From NCBI GenBank assembly GCA_934045075.1, contig OW203747.1:6220357-6284356 (forward strand): a stretch of 64,000 bases of DNA, written 5' to 3'. The translations under genes were made by a program, and so were the position numbers. The stretch is from Yponomeuta sedellus. Its lineage: Eukaryota > Arthropoda > Insecta > Lepidoptera > Yponomeutidae. Below are positions 42,601-51,800 of the stretch, one piece after another. Position 1 is the stretch's first letter. Every line of letters starts with the position of its first letter. The notes below the pieces were generated by a model that did no database searches, was not told where the DNA came from, and saw only the letters and a program-made list of their open reading frames with translations.

Positions 42601-43974
42601 ATGTACATAACTTAGAACACAAACTCATTGGTACATGCCGGGGTTCGAACCCACGACCTCCCGATTGAGAAGCCGGCGTTCTACACCGCTCCGCTACCAC
42701 CGCTCTCCTACTTATTGATCTGTTCGTAGGTAATCAATGACAGAATCAATGCAATGTACACAACATTAAATTGTCATGTTAAACCATAACATGTAATTCT
42801 GGGAATAAGGGTTCGCGTTTTTCGCGAGAGTCTCTTGAGGGCGACAGGAATAATATAACAGATTTTTGTTAATTGTTTTCGATGAATTATAACATATAAC
42901 ATATATAATAACATATAACATTTACATACTGGCACACATTGTCTCTGGACCCACACTAGGAAAGCCTGTGTCGTGGGAACCAGAAACAACGACATCACAA
43001 ACATGTATTAATTAGTAAATGAACTTAATTTCATGAAAAGAAAAGAAAAACCGAATACTTATGGGAGGGCGGGAGGGAGGGAGGGAGGGATGGACGGACG
43101 GACGGACGGACGGACGGACGGACGGACGGACGGACGGATGGATGGATGGATGGATGGATGGATGGATGGATGGATGGATGGATGGATGGATGGATGGATG
43201 GATGGATGGATGGATGGATGGATGGATGGATGGATAAATAGGTAATTAAATCGAAAATATATTGATAGCAAACAGCAAGGGAGTGCGAGAGTACATATTA
43301 TATTTGAATGTATACATATATTTAAATAATAATGTACATAGATACCTACAAAATAAATACATATACAATTATACTATTACAATTATACTGATGATGCTCC
43401 TTGCGTGCGTGTAACGACTAATGAATGTTGATGAAGGGAAGGTGATCTCTCATGGCAGCTGTACACGGTCGCCCGAGAGCCCGAGAGTTTATACTTCGTT
43501 GCGGGTTTTACACAATAGGCACAAAGGGATCGACCTGTGAAAATCACAATGTAAAATAAATTCGCTGGCTCTCAGGCGAGATCAGGATCGTGGCGAGTGG
43601 CAGTCCCTGGTATCTGCCTACCCCTCTGGGATTCACGCGTGAGGATGTTTTTTTAGTTATTAGGCTCATGATGACAATTCGTTTGCAGTTCTCTTAAACC
43701 TTTTACCTTTTTGCAGAGTGCAACAAGAAGAAGCCGGAACAAAGAATTGGTGCTTATAGCTGTGGAAGGATCTGGACCGATGGTTCCTCGTAACCTGCAG
43801 CCGGACAATAATGAGCTGCTTAGAGCCTGTCTAAAACATGGCAGATCCAGGTGCAACGATGCTTGTCAAAGTTCATACAGGACGTTATGTGCCAGACACT
43901 ACACGTGTACTGCTGACGTTAGAGCGGATTTTGCGGTGAATTGTCACAGAGCCTGCCGTTACTACTTTGATTGA
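39648..43974 (+). CDS. Secreted cysteine-rich protein, cluster gene 2
   Basis: Exons 39648-39686 ([13 protein letters not shown]), 40576-40614 ([13 protein letters not shown]), 41675-42049 and 43717-43974, all phase 0, encode 236 residues. Exon 3 begins [18 protein letters not shown] and holds a cysteine block with C-x2-A-x3-A-Y-x3-C-x-P-R-x-Q-C and two later Cys. Exon 4 holds C-x3-C-x7-C-x5-C and a C-terminal C-x3-C, ending RYYFD. Exon 3 is open to a stop at 42136, so it could also be terminal; its donor (gtgata) is only moderate. A well-formed exon-like segment at 42173-42257 (polypyrimidine tract, donor gtgagt) would stop early in phase 0. The layout and motifs match the gene at 46009. Function unknown. 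Confidence 0.75.
39765..39960 (+). repeat. SINE family B in intron 1 of cluster gene 2
   Basis: tRNA-Gly-like head with intact-looking A and B boxes (gcagcggtagcgc, ggttcgatccccgg), then the usual body. Confidence 0.85.
40090..40145 (+). repeat. SINE family A 3' end fragment
   Basis: gtgataaattccaatcactcggttcc..ggccacgagcg matches the last bases of the 44947-45305 copy. Confidence 0.55.
40270..40480 (-). repeat. SINE family B, minus
   Basis: ctggcctcactctaggatac ... ccccagccgggattcgaacc ... gcgtcacagaggtcg. Nearly full length. Confidence 0.85.
40903..41207. mobile_element. Solo MITE, AGTGCTTAGTG family, CTG duplication
   Basis: Intact copy of 305 bp with ends AGTGCTTAGTGCGAGTTT and its near complement. 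CTG lies at 40900-40902 and 41208-41210. In intron 2 of cluster gene 2. Confidence 0.9.
41215..41320 (+). repeat. Degenerate SINE family A fragment
   Basis: Resembles the catcgcaggaaggttaggccatactcc..ggttggtggaggatt part of family A, with an expanded G run. Confidence 0.5.
41392..41600 (+). repeat. Partly folded tRNA-derived SINE with the most complete tRNA-like head
   Basis: A minus tail piece (41392-41433) precedes a plus SINE. The head gtcgcccattggctcaattggt..gagcgctgg..ccagaggttgcgggttcgaatcc can be folded into a cloverleaf, but the anticodon loop has C rather than T at position 33. It is a SINE, not a tRNA gene. It sits 75 bp upstream of exon 3 of cluster gene 2. Confidence 0.85.
42132..42341 (+). 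CDS. Intronic small ORF: leader plus Cys-rich peptide (doubtful)
   Basis: 69 residues starting [17 protein letters not shown], a near-ideal signal peptide, followed by a basic stretch (KQRK) and cysteines as CC-x2-C ... CC. It lies within intron 3 of cluster gene 2. The Leu-rich leader is also exactly what a polypyrimidine tract ending in tag would spell, so it may be an acceptor for an 85-nt exon rather than a coding start. No known family. Confidence 0.2.
   Translation: MAETLLLLFLLLLSGSANHRRFFKQRKGVADCCPGCAKLTGLVSTSFGEAPFLHTSCCAPKTDRSGKVQ
42447..42712 (-). repeat. SINE family C, complete with tRNA-like head
   Basis: On the minus strand the head reads agcggtggtagcggagcggtg ... gtgggttcgaaccccggcatg, followed by the body shared with 58632-58874. 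Confidence 0.85.
42890..43010 (-). repeat. SINE family B 3' fragment
   Basis: catacaggcac-like to gtgggaaccagaaacaacga; lacks the tRNA-like head. Confidence 0.7.
43065..43235. repeat. Compound (GGGA)n-(GGAC)n-(GGAT)n microsatellite
   Basis: About 11 GGAC units (43092-43135) switch directly to about 25 GGAT units, preceded by short GGGA repeats. Confidence 0.97.
43555..43650 (-). repeat. SINE family D, minus
   Basis: Reverse of the block at 35205-35290 (atcaggatcgtggcgagtgg ... ccctctgggattcacgcgtg). Confidence 0.75.
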
Positions 43975-44049
43975 TTATTAAAGAAAGAAAGAAAACATTT
44001 ATTTAAATTGCCACAAATGCACACACATAAAAATAACACTATTGTGGGA

Positions 44050-44700
44050 TATGTAATGTATAAGAAAGTACAGTACTACACATTATAAAAGTCCCTTCGG
44101 GAATCTTCGTTCGCGCAGTCTAGGAAGAAGTGTAACGAAAGTACCCGAAGCTATAAGTACATTCAACATGATCTTTAACTGATACGGTTAACCCCTCGAT
44201 TGACGGAACGTAGATCTACGCGCCAAATCCGTTGACTGTCGGAACGTAGATCTACGCGCCAAATCCGTTGACTGTCTGAACGTAGTAGATCTACGCGCCA
44301 AATCCGTTGACTGTCGGAACGTAGATATGCGCAAGATTTTTTTCATTTGAAAATGTATCGAATTCCTTCAAGATATGATTCAAATTATCTTGAGAAACTG
44401 TGTGACGTTAGTGAATGAATGATTGTACGATAAAATGTCGACGGCGTTGTTTTACGGCGCGGCGCGTAACAATCGAGGGGTTAAGGTGCAGAATTGATTG
44501 CCGCAGTAGCGCTACCTATTGCGCTGACGCTAATATTGCCAAACTAATAGTCACCTGCATGGATGACGTTGAACCAACCTACAGCAACAAAGGCGCGCGG
44601 CCTGCCATAAAATGAAATTATCTGATTGGTCGATCGACTTTTGGTCTTCTGCGCAGGTACATCCGCGAGACTTATTTCTTGTGTAGCACTGTAACATCTT
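44050..44700 (+). repeat. Interspersed element hosting a piggyBac-like MITE
   Basis: Reverse complement of 13140-13640 on both sides of 44188-44484. The ORF that ends in this region is built from the two elements and is not a gene. Confidence 0.8.
44192..44480. mobile_element. piggyBac-like MITE with TTAA target sites
   Basis: 289 bp bounded by CCCCTCGATTG / CAATCGAGGGG and flanked by TTAA at 44188-44191 and 44481-44484. Inside, about four copies of a 36-bp unit (cgttgactgtcggaacgtag, containing palindromic gtagatctac) are in tandem. TTAA target duplication and ends starting CCC are typical of the piggyBac superfamily. No transposase. Confidence 0.9.
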
Positions 44701-44946
44701 CTTACAAATTCTTGTGCCTCCGTGGCAAGAAAAAAAGGTCACCGAGTCTTTATTGAGTTTTTTTTTCTCCGTTAGACTTAACTTTTACTCTTAATATGTT
44801 AATGATTGACGCTGGTTGCATAAAAATATTTACAAAACAATGTTGTTTTGCATGAACTTAAGGGTCACTTTATTTATAGCTAAAGTGTTGTTAGCATTAG
44901 GTGCATTAAGAGTCAAAGTACAAGCAAGAGCCATTTTATTCGTTAT

Positions 44947-45305
44947 CAACCCTTGTATGTCCCCACTGCTGGGGCACTGGTCTCTTCCTGCATCGCAGGA
45001 AGGTTAGGCCATACTCCACCACGGGGGCCAAGTCCGGGTTGGTGGAGGATTGTAAGACAGTGGCGGGCCTTACTGTCAGAAGTTATCAAGCCGCCTATAA
45101 GGCCTCTGACATGGCTTAACGACTGCCATTATATGACAGCCGGCACCAACGGCTTAACGTGCCTTGCGACGCACGGAAGAGCTCAGAAAAATGCCACTAG
45201 CGGTAGTCACGGGATGCTCGCCCATCCCGTACCTGACCGCGCCTGTTGTTGCTTAACCAAGTGATTGATTCCAATCACTCGGTTCGCCTAGGCCACGAGC
45301 GCTTT
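44947..45305 (+). repeat. SINE family A, reference full-length copy
   Basis: About 360 bp from ccttgtatgtccccactgct to cggttcgcctaggccacgag. Contains the conserved gccggcaccaacggcttaac. Found at least six more times in the window, plus fragments. Confidence 0.85.
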
Positions 45306-46008
45306 CATTCTTCTCGCCATTTTATTAATTTATCAAAATAAATTGTGAAGAATTTGATTATAAATCACATCCCACATCCACGCACAATGGAACCCGAAAT
45401 ATGTAGGTACCTATATGCGAAATCGCCGAAGCCAATCCGCAGTGCATACGCGTGGTGATTAAGCCCATACTCTCTTTCTGAGAAAAGGCGTGCATTGGGC
45501 CGTGTATAATAGGCTACGTAAAAAATGCGAAGTCGAATATTTTGTCAAGTAGTTTTTGCAGCAAATTTTCTGTATCTAGAACAGTAGGTAATTAAAAAAT
45601 CTGCAAACGGAGCGAAGCTAAATAATGTTAAAAAACAATTACAGGGTTTATTTCCATCATCAAACACGAGTACCTATATTAAATTAGCTTGTAGTTACCT
45701 ACAGGTTTAAAGTAAAAAGCCTAAGCAAACCGACCTACAAAGCCTAAGTAAACTGAATAGAGTTTCTTGTGGATTGCTTCTCAAATAAATTTACAAAAAA
45801 TATTGTGCACTATATGTATTTAAAAACCTATTTAGAGGCTAAAAATTTCACCTATGCCGGGATTCGAACCCGCAACCTCTGGCTATCCGTGGCTATTTGT
45901 TCCTTAGCACGGGTTAGTGCATTAAAAATAAAAATTGTATAAACACTATAATGTAGTTAGATAAATACCATTTACCTACGTATTTTAAAGAAAGAAACAT
46001 TTATCGCG
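45306..46008. other. Spacer with a folded SINE
   Basis: 45821-45937 is a SINE in which a minus head arm is followed by the plus tail, with most of the palindrome centre deleted. The rest is featureless. Confidence 0.55.
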
Positions 46009-47022
46009 ATGAATTATATAGCATTCGCATGTCTTGGCATCGTGGTATGGTCTTATCATGACCCTTTGGTGAGTGTGTACTTTTTTATTATGATTTGCAT
46101 TGGTTCCTAAGTTCCTACCTACCAGTGTGACAATTTACTAATCTGAGTGTCTCAGACTATTGTCATTTTAAATAATAAATAGCAGAAATAAAATGGGCCC
46201 GAGAGTAATACTCTGCGATACGTCAAATGAAGTTAAAGAGTGGGTTAAAGATACTAAGCAGACAGACTAGAAGCGACATATTATAAATTATATCATATTT
46301 CAGGTGTCATCGGTCGTTTCCAAAAAGAACTTTACGCTCCATGTAGGTCCCCATACAACTACTCTATTAGAAGGAGTAAGTAAATAGAAACCATTATGTC
46401 GTTTGTGTTGATCTTGAGCATTGACCTTCTACTTGTGAATTAATATCGAGAACTCGCAGTAACCTAGGGACTGGGTAACGCGGGTACTTACCAGCAACCT
46501 AAAAAGGGTGCACAAAAAGGAAAAATGTGTGCATTTGTTCTGGAGCCGATAATGCATTTCTGCCCTTACCTACACCACCTTAAATACACCTAAATTAAAA
46601 TGATCATGTTTTTTCTATTTTCCTTTACTGTCAGAATTATTTAAATTATATCCTTTTTCAATTTCCAGCTCAATCCATCTAATAGGAGAGGCATTCAGCA
46701 ATTTGGTCAATATCTAAATGCAATGGCTCTCGCGGCTGGTCCACCTTTGCACGATAACCAATTCAATTCCGTTAAATATTTAACAGATCTTAAAAATTCT
46801 AGAATTAGTGTCGACGGAAACGGCGATTGCCGATATAATTTAGGCAGCTGTATGCAAGCTCTTAAAATAGCATATTACCAAGTCTGTAACCCACGCAGGC
46901 AATGCGTTAGAGAAGAGAAATTTGAAGGGTTTCCCTGCATTCATTGTAAAATCTTCTTTCCAAAAGCTGCTAAAATTCCCCACTGCATGCAACATTCCAC
47001 TAAGCATGACTTTTTGATATGA
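46009..47022 (+). CDS. Secreted cysteine-rich protein, cluster gene 3
   Basis: Exons 46009-46068 (MNYIAFACLGIVVWSYHDPL), 46304-46375 (VSSVVSKKNFTLHVG...) and 46669-47022, phase 0, encode 161 residues. Exon 3 starts LNPSNRRGIQQFGQYLNAM and has C-x2-A-x3-A-Y-x3-C-x-P-R-x-Q-C (CMQALKIAYYQVCNPRRQC), then CIHC-KIFFP and HC near the end. The PL/VSS exon junction, the IQQFxQYL start of exon 3 and the cysteine spacing match the gene at 39648. I find no phase-0 donor before the stop at 47020, so either this is the end or the donor equivalent to that of the other gene has been lost and the exon at 47382 is stranded. Confidence 0.72.
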
Positions 47023-47381
47023 TTAATGGATACAGTTCTCTTCTCTTGGCACGATTAGAGATTGATAACAAAATTCCTATGTAGGTACCTACACCTACTT
47101 ACATCAAAAAAACGTCACCTCGTCAGTGTAGTTCTAGACGAAAGACTTTTATAAATGGTGCCAAAAAAGTATCAACTACTTATTTCATACATACCATGTT
47201 CTACATTACCTTTTTCGGATATAAATGTATGGGGATTTTTTGTGACACTCAGTAAATTTAAGATTTTGCGCGTCATAGACGAAGACTTAAGCTTTCCGCT
47301 ATCACTCGTTGCGTGATCCCGGGTATGTTCTTACCACACTGATCAGTCTAAGATTTTAATACTACTCACTTTCCATTGCAG

Positions 47382-47618
47382 TCCGATTCAATCGAAGTAA
47401 GTCGATACAGACCGAGCTTCACACGCCAAATTAAGGATTTATTTCTTAGAGACACTGATTTAATAACTTTGGATTGTCCTAGAGTAAATATCAGGAGAAT
47501 ACATTGTGAAGGTGCATGCCAAGCATCGTATACAATTTTATGTACTTTTTACCAATGCGGTCAGAACGTGCTTTTTGACGGCAATGTAAAAACGCTTGTA
47601 TTGTTGTGTTTGGGTTGA
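47382..47618 (+). CDS. Last-exon homolog of the Cys-rich cluster (connection uncertain)
   Basis: 78 codons after the acceptor ttccattgcag, phase 0, with C-x3-C-x7-C-x4-C (HCEGACQASYTILCTFYQC). This matches exon 4 of cluster gene 2 ([20 protein letters not shown]). The final C-x3-C pair is absent, replaced by LLCLG and a stop. It either joins the gene at 46009 by a splice I cannot place or is a remnant. AATAAA at 47843 follows. Confidence 0.6.
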   Translation, partial: SDSIEVSRYRPSFTRQIKDLFLRDTDLITLDCPRVNIRRIHCEGACQASYTILCTFYQCGQNVLFDGNVKTLVLLCLG

Positions 47619-47624
47619 ATACTA

Positions 47625-48863
47625 TAATGTAATATTATACGATAGAGCATGTGACACACAGAAATTACATGGGAGGGGGGGAAGGCGCGGCGTCCTCACA
47701 ATTCACTTCCATACAACATTTACAGAAGCGTTAGGACATAACACACACAGATAACGTGGGACAAGGCTGCGTACATTAAACAACACGGTCGCGTCTTCGC
47801 CCCGTCCACGCCTCACATCCTTCCTATGTGCTCCACGCCATCAATAAAATATTTAATATTTTATCGATGTCCACGCCTAAAGCTTTTTGTGAAATAAAAC
47901 TTACGTGTATGTGTAATTTGGAATGTTTTATTTATTTTCAAAATACACAGACTGAATATTAACATTACAATAGATTTTTTTGTAATAATCGCGACTAACC
48001 TATCTCGTTATTTTATGTGTTTTATACAATACAATATAATATATCAAAGATTAATAAGTATATTATGTATAGAATAAAAGGTACTTATTAGTTTGAGTAA
48101 AATGTATTCTTGTTTCAACACTTAAAAATAAAAATCTATGCGATGCAAAATGGTCATTTTTTTTAAACTATGGAAGACAAACTTCGACCGATACTTTTTT
48201 TTATTATTTTAATTCATCAAAAATATAATACCTAGATGATTTTATTTCATTAAAAATACTTAGGTAGGTACCTACCTTTACATAAAATTTTAATATGATT
48301 TATTGAAATAATAAATACATCTAATCTACTAATGGCTTGGAATTTTTGTTTACATTCCTTTCTAATGCAATTCTATATTGTAGGTAATACTTGATGGACG
48401 GAACATCGATAAAGGCAAATTAGGTCGATAACTTCAAAATATAGGTACAACAATTGTATGTATCTGTAAATGTCACATCATCATTATCAGTTCATTTATT
48501 TGGTCCGTAAAGTTGTGTAAATACATAATTATGTACGATCAATATCAATTAATTTTTAATTGTGACGTAAGTACCAATTGCCATAATTATTAACCTAAAT
48601 ACTAAAGTAATAAAATATTGGTCCTGAAATCTCAAATGTTTCTCCTTTTTGTTATTTCACGTTTCAGACCGCTTAACGCTTGACGTGATATTTCACAACC
48701 GCTGAGAAATTACTATACAATGTGATAACAATATAAGATTGGTTGAATCTTTTTAGTTTTCATAGGCACTTATTTTAGATCCAATTCTATGTTTCTCTTG
48801 AATACGAGATTACAATACATTCTACTGACACAAAACCACAAAAATCGTAAAAACGGCTGAAAC
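47625..48863. other. Convergent 3' UTRs
   Basis: Plus-strand AATAAA near 47843; minus-strand signals (TTTATT on the plus strand) near 47938 and 48298 for the PDZ gene. AT-rich, no other feature. Confidence 0.45.
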
Positions 48864-51800
48864 TTATAACTTTCCACTCGGGTGTTTGGAGCTGCTCTTT
48901 ATAATGGAGGTCACAGAAATATTCCCTGAGCTACTGCTCAAATTGGGGGGCGGTGACCGTGGCAGCGAAAACGTTTTCTCCATCAAATTCTCCGAGCTCA
49001 GTGACTTCTGAGCCATAAACACGGGTATCTTCGAGGAATTCCCGGCTGGTTTCTTCTCCATTTTTACCGGAATGCTACTAGGCTTGGCTAAAATCACCGG
49101 CTTAGCGGTAACTATATTTTGCTCATCCATCGCTCTCAGTTGCAGTTGATCTAGCTGCGATAGTCTTCTGTTTTCTAGATCTGTACTGGTGACAATAGTG
49201 CCTTTAGGAGATTCGTAGGTGGCTGTCCTGAACATTATACGGGGGTTTCGTGGCAGGTCGAAGTCTGAGTGACGTTTCTTTGGTTCGTTCTGTGTCGTTT
49301 TCGTTCGCTTTAGCGAGTCGGACTGTTGTTTCGCTGTGTGGTATTTCTCATTAGAAATAAAGTCGTTTAGTAGTTCAATGTCTAGGTCGTACGTCGGTAA
49401 TTCTGCATAATTTGTAGTCTCAACGGGTACTCTTTGACGACTTGATATTTTGTCTTTTATATCTGTGTTTTGCTGCAGCATTTTCTCCGTTCGTGGAGTA
49501 ACAACTTGTATCTCGGTTATGTGATCTTTGTTCTTTTCCTCTTGTTTGTCTTTTAGGCTTTGTATCTTGTAATGTTTTTGTGAGTCGGATATGGCTGAAG
49601 GATTAATCGAGTACCGAGTTTGACTTACTTCAATTGTATCGTGAGTCTCATGTTTTATGTCTTCCAGATCTCGGATTATTCTTATGCCTAACTGTGATAG
49701 TTCTTCAGGTGTTTTCTGAGCCATAAAACTTGGATCGTTTTTAATCTTTTCCATCAAGGCTACGGCTTGCTCTTCATCTAACTCAGTATTTAGAAGAATG
49801 GTTTCTGTTTTAGTATATGCAGGTTCATCTGTAGTGAAAATCATATTAGGATTTTGCCTTTTAATTTCGTCTAGAAGACTTTTATCGAAATCTTTTACAT
49901 TGCCTTCTTCTAAATCCAGTTGGTTGATATCATCTGGGTTTTTCATAATGCCGAAACTTATTTGTTCAACTTGCAAAGGTGCTTCCATTTTTCCCGAGAT
50001 AAATTTACTTGATATTTTCTCTACATTTTGTGTGATAACTTTATTGCCAAATTCGTCCTCTGCCACGTTTACTGTAACGGTTTTTTGCACTGGCTCTTGG
50101 GTCATAGCCAAGGCTACATTTGGCGGTTCCATATATAAAGTTCTACTTTCCCTCTCTTCAGCACGTCTTTTAATACCTTCAATGACATCCGGGATCAATC
50201 TTTTTGTTGGTTCTCCAATTTCAATAGATTTTGTGTAAGATTTTCCATACTTCTGTTCTGATTGACTTTTTTGATTTGTAGTTATAGTAACAACATTGCT
50301 GCTAACTACTTCTTTCGGTTTTGTCTCTTTCCATTCAGTCGTGTAAGAAGTTTCTGGTGTTTTATTGTATTTCAAGCTGTTGTTGTTAGATCCCACCCTA
50401 ATGTTACTGACGAAGTCATCATAGTCTCTTGTCTTAATTTTTTCAGCGGCCTTTAAGTCAAAATTCACAATATCTGGTTGGTGAATAGCAGATTTAGATG
50501 AATCAGTCATTGGTGTAGGTGTGTCTTGACTGGTCGTTGCTTCAGCCTTGTCAATGTGAACGTTTAAAATAGGGTTCTTAGCCAAAAGTTTCTTCATCAT
50601 CTCTGATTTAGGTCGTTCTAAACTGTTTACATAAGTATTGCGTGAGACTTTCATGTCATCGGGAATGTTAGTGTCATATGTGACGGTCAGTTTTTCATCA
50701 TATTTCGGTGGAGGGTCAGGTTTAGTCGGGCTCGGAGTTTGAACCCCACGGGAACTGTCTAAAGAGCTCATATTACTTCCATCAGACGTAGATTTGGCAA
50801 ATTCTGAGACGAGTTTCAAGTGAACTTTAATGTTCTCGTCCATTATTCTTCGAGCCAAATGGTCTGAGGTCTCATGGGGCTCTTCTATCTTTGACAAGTC
50901 CAGTTCTCTCTTTTTAGGGAATTCCTGTGTTTCGGTTTTATCAGAATCTATGGAGCTGCTAGATCCTTTAACTATAGCATCCTCTAGATTGCCAAACTCA
51001 GAGCCTTTCTTTAGGCGGTTTCTTTGGAACGTGTTTAATCCTTCCATGGCCGAAGTTTTAGATATGTTCAAACTTAGCCTTGGCTCCTTATGTTTGATGA
51101 CAACACCTTTTTCCGAATCAATCATTTCAGGTAGCACATCTTCACTGTTCTCATAGAATGTGGTCTCAACTACAGACATAGCTTTACGCTTCTTAGCTCC
51201 CAGTGTATTGTCAGTGATTTCAGCATCATCAGCAGTAATGTCTAAGCTTTGTGCTCTCTCCAATGTTCCTGAAGATGGTTTAGTAGAATTAGCTCTCAAT
51301 TCAAAACGTGAAAGGTCACCCAAAGACGCTGCTTTCCGTTCGTTTTCGTCAAGCAACGATGCCTCGTCTGAAACTGATTGCAGTGTGTCATTGGGCGAGC
51401 TGTGAATAGTGATGTCGCTATTGTTTAGCTCAATTGTTGTAGATCCTTTGTCGCTCTTATCACTCTGGTTTAATGATACGACGGAGTATACATCTTGGTT
51501 GGACGACATATTTGACTTGGAATCTTCATAGAAATTGTTCAGCGAGTCGCTTTCACGTTTGAAAGGTTTAGAGACGATATCGTCAATGTCATCTTGACTA
51601 AAGTTGATAGAATCTTCCATCCTAGAAATGTTCTTGGTCTTGACAGCTTTGGGTGTGGACGTATTGTATGAACTTGAAGTTGTATCCATGGAAATTATAC
51701 TAGAGTCGTGCAATAGACTTGAGTGTTGCTTCTCATTGTTCAAAAAGTCGTGGACAAGGTTTAGCTGTTCCAAGATACTGTCATCGGTTTTGTTCTTTTC

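Noticed and set aside
43033..43271. ORFs of DGWM and IHPS repeats
   Set aside because: Compound microsatellite read on both strands.
44195..44330. Possible CRISPR-like direct repeats (36-bp units)
   Set aside because: Units are contiguous with no unique spacers, lie inside a transposon, and the genome is eukaryotic.
44415..44615. Cys-rich ORF resembling the neighbouring gene family
   Set aside because: Its first part lies in the piggyBac-like MITE and the rest in a dispersed element also found at 13140-13640.
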